Below are positions 29,440 through 38,991 of a stretch of DNA of 64,000 nt, in pieces (position 1 is the stretch's first letter; each line of letters begins with the position of its first letter). The notes below the pieces were generated by a model. That model saw only the letters and a program-made list of their open reading frames with translations. It was not told where the DNA came from and did no database searches. Both the position numbers and the translations under genes were made by a program. The stretch is from Sulfidibacter corallicola (GTDB taxonomy: Bacteria; Acidobacteriota; Holophagae; Acanthopleuribacterales; Acanthopleuribacteraceae). Location: positions 7,558,256-7,622,255 of the forward strand of contig NZ_CP071793.1 of the NCBI RefSeq assembly GCF_017498545.1, given 5' to 3'.

Positions 29440-31476
29440 TTAGACGGATACCACCGCTTCGATCGCCGTCTCGGTGCCGAACCGGGCGTCCGGCCGATGC
29501 TCCGGGCACGCGGAGCCCGCGCCCTCGGCCTCGCAGCCTTTTTGGAGGGCGGCGATTCGGGCCTCGCTGGTGCGGTCCTGGAGTGCCGCGGCCAGCGATT
29601 GCGCTTCCTCCAGCAACAGGCGCGCTCGCGACCGATCTCGCTGCCTGATCGCCGATTGGGCTGACGCGATGGACAGGGCGAGCTCGGCGGCCCGGTCATG
29701 GAGCCGCGCGACCAGCGAACGGGTCTCGCGATAGATCGATGCCGCCTCGTCAACCTGGCCGATCCGGTCCAGGGTTTCCGCCAAGCCGATGTGGGAGGCC
29801 ACGCATCGCGCGTCCTCGGGCCATCGGTGCCAGGCGTCGATGGCCAGGCGCCAACAGGCGACGGCTTCCGTCGCGTCCTGCCGCGCCGACGCGACGCGCG
29901 CCATGCGATCGTAAAGCAAGGCTTGGCCCACCAGGTCGCCGCACTGGGTGGCGAGCCCCATCGCTTCGCGCCATCGCGCTCCGGCTTTGGCCGAGAAGCC
30001 CAACGCACTCCAAGCTTCGACCAGTTCGGCGGAGAGGGCGGCGATCATGTTGGGATCGCCGAGGGATTGCCATTTCGCCAGGCTTTGCTCGTAACGGGTT
30101 GCGCGGGTCGCCTGGTCGCCTTGGATGCCCGCGATGTCGCCCTGAAGCCGCAGCAGGTTGGCCGCCAGTGCCTGATCGCCTCGCGTGAGGGACCGTTCCA
30201 GGACCGCGACACACCGGTCGGCTGCCCGCTCGGCCAGCCCGGTTTGCATCAGGCACCGGGCCAAGTGGTATTCGGCCCACAGAAAATCGGGCTCGCGCAG
30301 GATACATCCCTCGAGGAAAATCGCTGCCTTGGCGGCTTCGCCCCGCTCCAGCCAATGAAGTCCCTGGGCGAAGGATTCGTTGGCAAACGGGTTTTCCGTC
30401 AAGACCTCGTAGCGCAAGGTCCCCACGCCCGGCTGCACCAATCCCGCCAGTTGGTTCTGGAGTCGATCGGCGAGTTTTTTGATGGACGTGGTGCGAATCA
30501 TCGATTCGCGAATGCCGAAGGTCGGACTGATGGCGCGGTAGGCGAGAAAGTAGTGATCCTCCTGGCTGTCGATTTCCCCCGAAACGACCCACTCGGCGCG
30601 GAGTTCCCGACTCAGGACGGTCAATTGGGCGATGGAGAGATCGGCCCCGATGTGCGTACCGTGGGCGCCCAGGGCACCGAGCACCTCGTCGGCGGGAATG
30701 GCCAGGCCGGGGGCGGTCAGGTGGAACCAGCGCGAGACCATATCCATCAAACCCAACTCGATCCACTGCAAATCCGGGTCTCCGCCGGCATTGAAAAACG
30801 GCAGGAAGGCGATGCGGGGTGCGCCGGTCTCGCGATGTTTGGCGTTGGGATGGGCGTAGATCGTCGGCATGGGTGCCAGGTCCAGTGCGAGCAGGGTGGA
30901 AGCCACCGGCAAGGCCTGGGTACCCAATCGCCGGAACAGGTCCCGTTGGGTCATGCCGCCTTCGACTCTCGGTCGTGGGGCGCGAGGGGGGTTTTCGGCG
31001 CAGCGAGAGGGGATCGAGGCAGGACGCGTGACCTCCTGCGCGGTGTCTTCCGCGCGACTTGGAGCCCTGGGGGACGGCGTTTCCAGTTCGGGTCGCCGCC
31101 ATTCGGCGAGTGCCGACCGATGCGCCTCGGTGGCCTGCGGCGTCGATTTCGATTCGGCAGGGGTGGGGCGAACCGGGGCAATCCATTGGTAACCCTTGCG
31201 GGGTAGCGTTTTCAGGTATTTCGGGGCCTTCGGATCGTCGCCCAAGACATTGCGCAATTGGTTGATGCCTTGAAACACCGTTTGGTCGTTGACGTAGGCC
31301 CCGTCCCAAATGTCGCGCACCAGGTCTTCGCGGCTGACCACCTCGCCCTTGCGTTGGATGAGGAGCGCCAACAGGCGGCACGTTTGCGGACGAATTTTGA
31401 TGGAGGAACCGTTTTTGATCAGTCGATCCGATTCAGTGAGGAACACGAAGTCGTCGAATGCATATGCGGGCATCAT
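29440..31476 (-). CDS. CadC-like winged-helix regulator with C-terminal TPR repeats
   Basis: A 678-residue transcription regulator. The ATG at 31476 is chosen because GGGAG lies about 6 bases upstream; an ATG 150 bases further out has no site. Residues about 5-100 form an OmpR/PhoB-type winged helix (YAFDDFVF, RLLALLIQRKGEVVSREDL, VNDQTVFQGINQLRNVLGDD, LKTLPRKGYQW), the arrangement typical of CadC-like proteins. After a Pro/Arg-rich linker, residues about 220-340 resemble the TolB-like domain that often follows (RIAFLPFFNAGGDPD). The C-terminal half is alpha-helical with TPR-like units (WAEYHLARCLMQTGLAERA, AAVACWRLA-type helices). A weakly hydrophobic stretch near residue 200 is too short and polar for a sure membrane span. 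The likely target is unknown. A flanking gene such as the hydrolase or the metallopeptidase is an inference from position only. Confidence 0.85.
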   Translation of the reverse strand: MMPAYAFDDFVFLTESDRLIKNGSSIKIRPQTCRLLALLIQRKGEVVSREDLVRDIWDGAYVNDQTVFQGINQLRNVLGDDPKAPKYLKTLPRKGYQWIAPVRPTPAESKSTPQATEAHRSALAEWRRPELETPSPRAPSRAEDTAQEVTRPASIPSRCAENPPRAPRPRVEGGMTQRDLFRRLGTQALPVASTLLALDLAPMPTIYAHPNAKHRETGAPRIAFLPFFNAGGDPDLQWIELGLMDMVSRWFHLTAPGLAIPADEVLGALGAHGTHIGADLSIAQLTVLSRELRAEWVVSGEIDSQEDHYFLAYRAISPTFGIRESMIRTTSIKKLADRLQNQLAGLVQPGVGTLRYEVLTENPFANESFAQGLHWLERGEAAKAAIFLEGCILREPDFLWAEYHLARCLMQTGLAERAADRCVAVLERSLTRGDQALAANLLRLQGDIAGIQGDQATRATRYEQSLAKWQSLGDPNMIAALSAELVEAWSALGFSAKAGARWREAMGLATQCGDLVGQALLYDRMARVASARQDATEAVACWRLAIDAWHRWPEDARCVASHIGLAETLDRIGQVDEAASIYRETRSLVARLHDRAAELALSIASAQSAIRQRDRSRARLLLEEAQSLAAALQDRTSEARIAALQKGCEAEGAGSACPEHRPDARFGTETAIEAVVSV

Positions 31477-32010
31477 CGAGATCTCCCATTCATGTGATTG
31501 AAAGATGAGGAAGGAAAGCGGGATGTCGCGCCTTTCGCCAGCCGGCCCGTCGTCTGCGGGGTGGGTGCCTGATGCCGGTGTGGTGCGCATCCTTGCTTTC
31601 AAGACGCTGTCGCGTTTTCGGATCATCGAGCTTTGACCCGGAGAAACAACGTCGACAGGGGCAGTTACGGCCCATGGTTGTCGATCCCCCTATCGGAGGG
31701 GGCTTCGGTGACCGATTTTTCACGAATTGGTGACCTGTCATACGTGAGACAGCCGTGCGACGTGGGTGTTCGAGTCGTGTGTCTGACGTGATTTTGTGTC
31801 GCCGATCACCAGATACATGGCGTACGTATGACCCATCACCATCCTGAAAAAATAAGTAAGATGTATAAGTATAATGAAAAGAGTGCGTTGGGGTGGTTGT
31901 CCACATCTGAGTTTATCTAAGATCTTCTGAGGAGTTTTTTTGGGTGGCCTCGTTCATACTTCGTCCCACGAAGTTACATGCTTCGGATGAACCATCCTTG
32001 GAGGAAAATT
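31477..32010. other. Divergent intergenic region between regulator and metallopeptidase genes
   Basis: About 530 bases between divergent genes, so it should contain both promoters. The stretch 31840-31975 is A+T-rich. Several short A/T runs could be -10 elements, but none has a convincing -35 partner. No gene is apparent. Confidence 0.5.
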
Positions 32011-34455
32011 ATGAAATGTTTATCGGTTGATAGATTCCGATTCCCCATTCAAACCGTTAAAAGATTCCTGACCTTGAAAAGCCTGGATCTTCCGAAAATC
32101 GTGATGAAGCCTCTGTTGGCATCCTGCATTGCCATGGGGGCCGCCTCGGCCGCATTCGGCGCGGACCTGCCCGCGAACCGTTTCCACAACGACCACCGCG
32201 AGGGCGTTCAGAAAGTCGTGTTCGTCGCGCCCCAGGCAGCCAAAGCCGGGATCGAAGGCGAACAGGCGGCTTGGCACTATCTGCAAAACCACATTCGCCA
32301 ATTCGGGCTCGCCGGCACCGACCAACTGGAACTGGTGCGCCGGAAGGAGAGTTTGTTGGGCGGTCACTACCACTTCAATCAGGTGATCGACGGCGTCTCG
32401 GTGCACCGCGGTGAGGTCGTCGTCTCCGTGTCGTTGGAGGACGGCCAGGTCTACCGCGTCTACAACAACCTCTACCCGGCCGGCGCGGCAAAGAACCTGC
32501 GCACCGAAGCGCAGCTCGACCTCGACGACGCTTACGACATCGCCTGGGAGCAATTGCGTGTCCACGGCGACATGACCTTGCGTCCGGATGCACGGCTGGT
32601 CTTGCAGCCGATCGGCGCCTCGTTGCGCCTGGTGTACCTGGTCGACCTCTCGGTGGAAGCGCCCTACGGCGATTGGCGCCACACCATCGACGCCCAGACC
32701 GGTGAGGTTTTGGAGGTCGAACGTCGCGGCGTATCGAGCAGACCGGAAGATGTGGATCCGGACGACTACGATGGACCGATTCTGGATCGGAGTGAGGCCT
32801 TCGCTCGCTTCGAAGCCCGCAAAAGTGCACGCAAGGCAAAGGGCGTGGCTGCCAAGGCGACGGTGGACGGTACCGGCGTGGTCTTTTTGAACGACCCGCG
32901 TACCGCGCTGATGACGGACGCACTCGAAGACACCTCGCCCGCGGCCGATTTCGATGGTGCCTACGTAACCCGCACCTTGCGGGACATCACGCTCGAGAGT
33001 GGTGAGTACCGCCTCGAGGGGCCCTACGTGCGCATCGTCGATTTCGAAGCCCCACCCACGCCGCCCAGCACCACTACCGACGGTAATTGGGACGCGCGGC
33101 GCGGCGACAACGCCTTCAACGAGGCCAATGCCTATTTCCACATCGATCAGAGCCAGCGCTACCTGCAATCGCTGGGGTTCTCCGGTGCCAAGGGCATTCA
33201 GGACGCCGGGATTCGGCTGGATACCGACGCGGTGAACGGCGACGACAACTCCTTTTACGTTCATGGTCCCAACGTCATCAAGATGGGTCGTGGATGTGTG
33301 GATGATTCCGAAGAGGCGTTCACGCTGCTGCACGAGTACGGGCACGCGATCCATTTCGACATCAACGACAATTGGAGCGGCGGCGACACCGGCGCCATGG
33401 GCGAGGGCTTCGGCGACTACTGGGCCGGTTCCTATCGCTACAGCACGCCCAACGGCAGGGCCTGGAATCCCAACTGGGCGTTTCCCTGGGTGGGTCACAA
33501 CCCCTGCTGGGAAGGTCGGGTGCTGGACAATACCGTGGCCCAGTACGATCCCAGCGAGACCTACGACGCGCACGTCGACGTCCATGGTCACCTTTCCGAC
33601 GAGCTGTGGTCGACCCCGCTGTTCCAGTCCATGAGAACCCTGATCGATCGCGGTGTGCCCCGCGAGGAAGTGGACACCTTGCTGGTGGAATCCCTGTTCG
33701 GCACCAGTGCCGACATGACGATGCGCGACATGGCGACCCTGATCGTCGACACCGCCGAACGACTGTACCCCGCCGGCCCCCACGCCGAAGTCTTTACCGA
33801 GAAGTTCCGCGACCAGAACATCCTCGAGGCCAACGACGGTCAGCTTCAGTCGGGTGTGGCCGTGACCGTCTCGGGTGATCGGAACAGCACCGAGCAATTC
33901 ACCATCGAGGTTCCGGCGAATGCCCGAAAGCTCACCATCGAAACCAAGGGCGGCAGCGGCGACGCCGATCTCTACGTCAAGTTCGGGGCCGAGCCGGGCC
34001 TCTCCGATTTCGATCGCGCCTCCCTGGCCATCGGGAACGGGGAAGATCTGACGTTCCGACGTCCCAAGGAAGGCACCTACCACATCATGCTGCACGGCTA
34101 CAGTGCCTACAGTGATTTGGAACTGGTGGCCACCGTCGAGGACGGCGGTTCCGGTCCGCGCGGTGGCTGGGTCTCGTCGCAGTCGTTCGCCTCGATTCTC
34201 CGTGGCGGCAGCCATCGTGATTACACCATCGACGTGGCGGGCGACTCCCTCTCGCTGGAGTTGGAATGGGGCGGTTCGGTCGATTTCGATCTGGTGCTCC
34301 TGGATGCCTCGGGCAACGAGGTCGGGCGCAGCGTGACCGGGAATCCCGAGACCCTCCAGCTCGACACGACCGGAAAGCACGGTGCCTACACGGCGCGCGT
34401 GATTAACAACGGCGGCAGCTACGCGTCCTTCTCGCTCAAGGCCACCCAACGCTGA
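32011..34455 (+). CDS. Secreted FTP-domain zinc metallopeptidase (M36-like) with PPC domain
   Basis: A secreted protease precursor of 814 residues. The ATG at 32011 has GGAGG 6 bases upstream. The hydrophobic signal core lies at residues 32-50 (MKPLLASCIAMGA...AFGA), so either the signal peptide has a long N-region or translation starts at the internal ATG at 32104. An FTP/PepSY-like propeptide covers about residues 60-260 (GGHYHFNQVIDGVSVHRGEV, IDAQTGEVLEV). The zinc site is HEYGH at 441-445, with a likely third ligand Glu465 in GEGFGDYW, matching the M36 fungalysin/thermolysin arrangement. A PPC domain follows at about 615-710 (GGSGDADLYVKFG), then a second beta-rich C-terminal domain to the end. 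It is expected to act outside the cell or at the surface; PPC domains are usually removed on maturation. An intrinsic terminator follows. Confidence 0.85.
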   Translation: MKCLSVDRFRFPIQTVKRFLTLKSLDLPKIVMKPLLASCIAMGAASAAFGADLPANRFHNDHREGVQKVVFVAPQAAKAGIEGEQAAWHYLQNHIRQFGLAGTDQLELVRRKESLLGGHYHFNQVIDGVSVHRGEVVVSVSLEDGQVYRVYNNLYPAGAAKNLRTEAQLDLDDAYDIAWEQLRVHGDMTLRPDARLVLQPIGASLRLVYLVDLSVEAPYGDWRHTIDAQTGEVLEVERRGVSSRPEDVDPDDYDGPILDRSEAFARFEARKSARKAKGVAAKATVDGTGVVFLNDPRTALMTDALEDTSPAADFDGAYVTRTLRDITLESGEYRLEGPYVRIVDFEAPPTPPSTTTDGNWDARRGDNAFNEANAYFHIDQSQRYLQSLGFSGAKGIQDAGIRLDTDAVNGDDNSFYVHGPNVIKMGRGCVDDSEEAFTLLHEYGHAIHFDINDNWSGGDTGAMGEGFGDYWAGSYRYSTPNGRAWNPNWAFPWVGHNPCWEGRVLDNTVAQYDPSETYDAHVDVHGHLSDELWSTPLFQSMRTLIDRGVPREEVDTLLVESLFGTSADMTMRDMATLIVDTAERLYPAGPHAEVFTEKFRDQNILEANDGQLQSGVAVTVSGDRNSTEQFTIEVPANARKLTIETKGGSGDADLYVKFGAEPGLSDFDRASLAIGNGEDLTFRRPKEGTYHIMLHGYSAYSDLELVATVEDGGSGPRGGWVSSQSFASILRGGSHRDYTIDVAGDSLSLELEWGGSVDFDLVLLDASGNEVGRSVTGNPETLQLDTTGKHGAYTARVINNGGSYASFSLKATQR

Positions 34456-34472
34456 GACATCGCTTCGAAGCC

Positions 34473-34499
34473 GGCCGGGCCCAGCGCCCGGCCTTTTTT
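34473..34499 (+). terminator. Intrinsic terminator after the metallopeptidase gene
   Basis: An 8-bp G+C stem, GGCCGGGC (34473-34480) with GCCCGGCC (34486-34493), a 5-base loop, and an immediate run of six T. It lies 18 bases after the stop codon. Confidence 0.92.
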
Positions 34500-34581
34500 G
34501 CGACGCCGGCGTGCCCCACGCATCACGCGACGAATCATTGAGTGTCCTGGCGCGGAGTGCGTCGAAATGCGGCGTGTCGTT

Positions 34582-34609
34582 CCGGCCGTTCCGGATCCGA
34601 AACGGCCGG
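34582..34609 (-). terminator. Hairpin between convergent genes, downstream of the beta-helix gene
   Basis: A perfect 9-bp inverted repeat, CCGGCCGTT with AACGGCCGG, and a 10-base loop, 15 bases past the end of the leftward gene. There is no T run on either side, so termination is only likely. Confidence 0.45.
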
Positions 34610-34624
34610 GTTCAAGGTTACCGA

Positions 34625-36172
34625 TTAAAAGTGGCAGGCTTCCTCGGCGCTACCGACCATGTTCATGGAACCCTGATCGACGACCCACCAGGCCTGATCC
34701 AGGTTACAGAAATCATTGTTGGCGATCGAAAAGCCGGATGTCGTCGGTTTCATCGAGATTCCCGCGGGCCATGCATAGGACGTCGGGATGGTGCTGCCGA
34801 TCCGATTGTTGCTGATGTTGCCGAAGCTGGAGTGGGCGACATAGATGGCCAGGTTGCCCGAACTGATTTGGTTGTTCAGGATATCGGTGCCGTTGGCGTA
34901 GGCGCACTTGATCGAGAGCGCTTCGGGATCGCTGCCCCAAAACCCGTTGTTTACCAAATCGATACCGACCATTCTCAACCCCGGCTCGCCTTCGAGCACG
35001 ATGCCCCCGTAGGTGTACCCGCGAAGCGTATTGCCGGTGACGGTGATATTGGAGACCGCGTTGGTCGAAAGGCTGTTGGCGATTCTGATCGCCGCGCCTT
35101 GGTAGGGGCTGCCCAGGTTCACGGTGTTGTTGGAGACGGTGGTGTTGGTGATGTCCCCTTCACGTGCGATCAGGCTGATGCCCGAGGAGGTACCGTTGAT
35201 GGTGTTGCCGTCGATGATACTGTTGGTCAGCGTCGCGCCCTTGATGCCGTTGGTGGTCGCGCCGTCACCATCACCTTGGCTGGATCCGCCGCCGTACAGG
35301 GTGTTGTTGCGAACTTGGATGGCGTCGCCGTTCGCGCGGATGCAGTCGATGTTGACGCCGCTGACGTGATTGTAGGCGATGGCGATGTTCGAGACACTGC
35401 CCGGAGCGTCGGGTTGGGTGCGGATACCGTTGTCGGCGATATCGGTGAGGGTGTTCTGTTGAATGTCGATGTAGGAGCTGTACCCATTCTGCGAGCTCAC
35501 GAAAATGCCGATCTGCCAGACTTTGGTGATGGTGTTGCTGCTCGCGGAACCGTTGTGGACGTTCTGAAAGATAATGGCGGACCCGATGTGGTTTCCGGCG
35601 AGGGTTCGGTGGTCGGCGCCGATGTTCCAAAAAGTATTGCCGTTGGCCCAGGCGTTTTCCAGGTTCCAGAGGACCAAACCCGATTGACTGGCGTTGATGA
35701 AGGTGTTGCCCGTAATTTGGGCTTGGTGCAGGTCCCTGATCACCAGGTTGTTGTAGGCACCGTCGGTGCCGAGGCCGCGGACTCCGTCGAACGTCATTTG
35801 GTAGATGTTGCAGCGCGTGGCGCTGTTGCCGGCTTCAAAGTTCAGCTTGAACGTCTTGGCGGAAAACGTCGGATTCCCGGTTCCCCGAATATGGACGTAG
35901 CGCAGGCCGGACATATCCAGGTCGTCGATGTTGTAAGTGGAAGTTTGGGAGGCATCGACCATCAGGGTGTAGTCCTGGCCGAATTGCTCGGTCAGGTTCT
36001 GTACATCCAGGATCGCGGTTTCCAGGGCCAGGCTCCAGTCTCCATTCGAGACCAGGTGCTGGTAATCGTGAAGATAGACGTAGGTTCCTTGAACGGATTT
36101 ATCGTGGGTCTCGGCGGCTACGGGGACGAGCGCCATCGCGACGATGGCCAAAAGGATGGAATGGATTTTCAT
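34625..36172 (-). CDS. Secreted right-handed parallel beta-helix protein
   Basis: A 515-residue secreted protein. The ATG at 36172 follows GGAG by 10 bases; a second ATG at 36181 is an alternative. A signal peptide is clear (hydrophobic SILLAIVAMALV, then PVAAE). Most of the protein consists of short parallel beta-helix coils with the pattern N.I...N.I..., for example NTLTDIADNGI, NTINGTSSGI, NTLRGYTYGGIVLEG and NNQISSGNLAIYV, typical of pectate-lyase-like folds and PbH1 repeats. The protein is rich in Asn, Ser and Gly. Such proteins include polysaccharide lyases, epimerases and phage-type adhesins. I see no catalytic triad of a known lyase family, so the activity is open. Its neighbour, convergent on the other strand, is the secreted metallopeptidase. 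It could process or bind a polysaccharide. Confidence 0.85.
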   Translation of the reverse strand: MKIHSILLAIVAMALVPVAAETHDKSVQGTYVYLHDYQHLVSNGDWSLALETAILDVQNLTEQFGQDYTLMVDASQTSTYNIDDLDMSGLRYVHIRGTGNPTFSAKTFKLNFEAGNSATRCNIYQMTFDGVRGLGTDGAYNNLVIRDLHQAQITGNTFINASQSGLVLWNLENAWANGNTFWNIGADHRTLAGNHIGSAIIFQNVHNGSASSNTITKVWQIGIFVSSQNGYSSYIDIQQNTLTDIADNGIRTQPDAPGSVSNIAIAYNHVSGVNIDCIRANGDAIQVRNNTLYGGGSSQGDGDGATTNGIKGATLTNSIIDGNTINGTSSGISLIAREGDITNTTVSNNTVNLGSPYQGAAIRIANSLSTNAVSNITVTGNTLRGYTYGGIVLEGEPGLRMVGIDLVNNGFWGSDPEALSIKCAYANGTDILNNQISSGNLAIYVAHSSFGNISNNRIGSTIPTSYAWPAGISMKPTTSGFSIANNDFCNLDQAWWVVDQGSMNMVGSAEEACHF

Positions 36173-37284
36173 GAAAGACATGCTCCGTGTTGCATCTTTT
36201 TTCACACCTCCTGGCAAACGAGAGTTACCCAGGTGTGTCAACCCATGAAGTCCTTTTTCCGGTAAAAGTCCGCCAGTCAACTTTCGCTTTTTTTGAAAAT
36301 CCCATGTGTTGTCTCGACGTGGATTCGGTGCTGCGCTCGAGTATTCAGCCCGGCAGGCGTTTTTTCGAGGTTACCCAGCCACGAACCCCTACATAGCGAT
36401 GGATTCGGGAACTTCGGCCAGCGACCTTACCGGGCCTGCCCAACCCAGCCGAGCTTTCCGCGACGACACCACGCTTTTGGTACAAACCTGCTCGGAGTGC
36501 CCGAATGCCGAGAGATTCGTCGTGTTCGGTAGGGGCATCAGGGGCGGTAAGCCAGCCGAATGAACGCGCCGAAGTGATTCATACGAGGAGTTCCCGCATT
36601 TAATGAGAGTCGGCATGGCAGTAGGTTGGCCGGCCCGGCCGACACTTCGAAGCGATCCACGTTTCGCAAGATCGAGCGGGAAAAGAGCGAAGCGGATAAG
36701 TCGATCCTCTAGATATCTCGAAGGCATATCGGCCCAGCGCCCTGGATGGGCAGGGCCGGTAAGGCCCTGCACTCACCGCGACGACGGCTATCTCTGGATG
36801 CGGGAACTGCGAGGTTGAGTCGTTTCGAGGCGTCGGCCCAGCGGGCATACCGCCCGTGACCAACCTATCGCGACGACGGCTCTCTCGAAGATGCGGGAAC
36901 CTTGTACTATGTAACTCCGACAAGTTCAGCGGGCCGCTGAACCTACCGGGCACGACGCCCCTCTCGTGCCTGCGGGAACTCCGAGAGGAACGACTCCGAA
37001 ATGTCGGCCCAGCGGGCCAACCTACTGCGACGACGGCTCTCTCTGAATGCGGGAAATGCCGGCTTGTGTGTTTCGGTGAGCGGACACAACGTCTCTCTCT
37101 GGATGCGGGAACTGCGAGGCTGAATCGTTTCGAGGCGTCGGCCCAGCGGGCATACCGCCCGTGACCAACCTATCGCGACGACGGCTCTCTCTGGATACTG
37201 GAACTGCGAGGCTTGTGTGTTTCGGTGAGCGGACACAACGGCTCTCTCTGGATGCGGGAACTGCCGGGGGCGTGCTTCGGTGCG
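36173..37284. repeat. Repeat-rich intergenic region
   Basis: About 1.1 kb with no gene, composed of related short units. A near-100-bp direct repeat (from TCTCTGGATGCGGGAACTGC through CGGCCCAGCGGGCATACCGC to CTATCGCGACGACGG) lies at about 36791-36895 and 37096-37190. A 73-bp unit at 36588-36660 is repeated at 47156-47228. The sequence CGACGACGGCT followed by CT-rich DNA and GATGCGGGAA recurs at least five times. The first 120 bases (36173-36290) include the ribosome-binding site and promoter region of the beta-helix gene. Confidence 0.7.
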
Positions 37285-38991
37285 TCAGCGGGCGCGCTCG
37301 GGATCCAGGCCCAAGGGTTCCCGGCGCGGGGACTTTTTGCCGAAGCCGAAACGCTTGCCCAGCATTTCGCGGAAAAAGGCCTTTTTGATTGCCTTGTTGG
37401 TCAGGTTCGCCGGCGCATACCACCAGCCGTCCGTCGCCATCTCCTCGGCCGCGGCGACGAAGCGCGTCATCACCGCCTCGAAATCTTCGTCGCGGTAGTT
37501 GTGGCTGAAGATGAAACGACCCGTACCCGTCCAGGCCAGGGCCAAACCATGGGCGCGCAGGTAGTACTGGAACATCCAGTTGTAGCGACCGGGTTTGGTG
37601 TAGGTCACGGTCCAGATCGACACGAGGTTGACGACCCGGACGGGTAGATCCCGTTCCTCGAGGCGCCCGTTCAACGCTGCGGCGCGGTCGTTCCACAGCG
37701 TATCCAGGCCCTCGTAGGTGGCGCGGATCGCCGGCGTTTCGATGCGTCGCAGGAATTCGTTCATCGCGCCCATCACGTAGGGGTGCGAGTTGAAGGTACC
37801 TCGCGCGAAACACACCTGGGTGGGGCGATCCTCCCTGTAGCGTTTCATCAGGCGGCGCTTGCCGCATACCACGCCCACCGGCAGGCCGCCGCCCAGGGTC
37901 TTGCCGTAGGTCACCAGGTCGGCCTTGACCCCGAAGTACTCCTGGGCGCCGCCGTAGGCCAGACGGAACCCGACGAAGATTTCGTCGAAAATCAGGACGA
38001 TGCCGCGCAGGCTGCAGATGGTGCGCAGTTCGCGCAACCAATCCGCATAGGCACGCCGGTCGAAACGGGCCTGGCGGTCGCTGGCGATCAGCATCGCGTC
38101 GCCGGGTGCGTTGGCGTTGGGGTGCAGCGCCTGCAGCGGGTTGACCAGGACGCAGGCGATATCCTTGCGGGTGGCCAACACCGCCAGCGTATCGCCATCC
38201 ATGTCCTTCAGCGTGTAGACGTCGCGGTTGCTGCGCTGATTGCCGACGCCGGGCTGCACGCCGTCCCACCAGCCGTGATATGCCCCGCAGAAGCGGACCA
38301 GTTTCGGTTTGCCGGTGTGGTAGCGCGCCAGGCGCACGGCCTGCATCACCGCTTCGGTGCCGGACATGTGAAACGACACCTCGTCCAAACCGGAAATCTG
38401 CTTCAGTTTCTCCACGTTCTCGGCGATCAACGGGTGGTAACGGCCGAGCACGGGACCCAGATCGCGGACCCGCTCGATCCCGCGGTCCATACACTCCTTG
38501 TAGAAGTCGTAGCCGAAGACGTTGACGCCGTAGGATCCGCCCAAGTCGTAGGCCCAGTGATCGTCCAGGTCGCGGACCCGAACGCCGGCCGATTCCTCCA
38601 ACACGGCGCCCACCTTGAAATGGGTGCTGACGAAGTTGCGAAAGGGGAAGGGGACGCGGTAGGCGTTGATGAAGGGCACGTCGGAAATGCCGTCCTCGAG
38701 GGCTTCGCTGAAGGCGATCGATTGGGGCGATTGGGTCGAAAAGTGCCGTTTCAATCGTTCGAAGCCGGCCCGACGTTGGGCCACGACGGATTCCGGTGCG
38801 CCGTCACAGGAAAACACGCGGGCCTCGTCGTACGCGAAGAAGGGAACCAGCTTCGCCATGTGGCGCGACATATTCGAGTGGCCGCGCAGCGAAGGATGTT
38901 TGGCTTTCGAGAGCCGCAACCGAAAGTAGGCTTTGCGGATCAGGTAGAGACCCGCCGCGGCAAACAGCACGTAGAGAAAATCGTGACCCAC
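37285..38991 (-). CDS. Membrane-anchored class-III aminotransferase (GSA-aminomutase-like)
   Basis: A PLP enzyme of 568 residues from a GTG at 38991 with GGAAGGA about 7 bases upstream. The body matches class-III aminotransferases and is closest in layout to glutamate-1-semialdehyde aminomutase. It has GTEAVMQAVRLAR (residues 211-223, phosphate binding), YHGWWDG at 238-244, the PLP-binding Asp336 in IFDEIFVGFR, and the Schiff-base Lys364 in VTYGKTLGGGLPVG. Residues 1-20 are a hydrophobic segment (FLYVLFAAAGLYLI) followed by basic residues. This suggests an N-terminal membrane anchor, which true HemL lacks, as does the extra N-terminal 100 residues. It is therefore probably not the tetrapyrrole enzyme but a family member acting on a specialised substrate, possibly in lipid or secondary metabolism. 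It stands alone between repeat regions. Confidence 0.85.
   Translation of the reverse strand: MGHDFLYVLFAAAGLYLIRKAYFRLRLSKAKHPSLRGHSNMSRHMAKLVPFFAYDEARVFSCDGAPESVVAQRRAGFERLKRHFSTQSPQSIAFSEALEDGISDVPFINAYRVPFPFRNFVSTHFKVGAVLEESAGVRVRDLDDHWAYDLGGSYGVNVFGYDFYKECMDRGIERVRDLGPVLGRYHPLIAENVEKLKQISGLDEVSFHMSGTEAVMQAVRLARYHTGKPKLVRFCGAYHGWWDGVQPGVGNQRSNRDVYTLKDMDGDTLAVLATRKDIACVLVNPLQALHPNANAPGDAMLIASDRQARFDRRAYADWLRELRTICSLRGIVLIFDEIFVGFRLAYGGAQEYFGVKADLVTYGKTLGGGLPVGVVCGKRRLMKRYREDRPTQVCFARGTFNSHPYVMGAMNEFLRRIETPAIRATYEGLDTLWNDRAAALNGRLEERDLPVRVVNLVSIWTVTYTKPGRYNWMFQYYLRAHGLALAWTGTGRFIFSHNYRDEDFEAVMTRFVAAAEEMATDGWWYAPANLTNKAIKKAFFREMLGKRFGFGKKSPRREPLGLDPERAR

Noticed and set aside
37285-38991. 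HemL, the tetrapyrrole-pathway glutamate-1-semialdehyde aminomutase
   Set aside because: The core motifs fit the family, but the membrane anchor and long N-terminal extension are not found in HemL, so only the family name is given.
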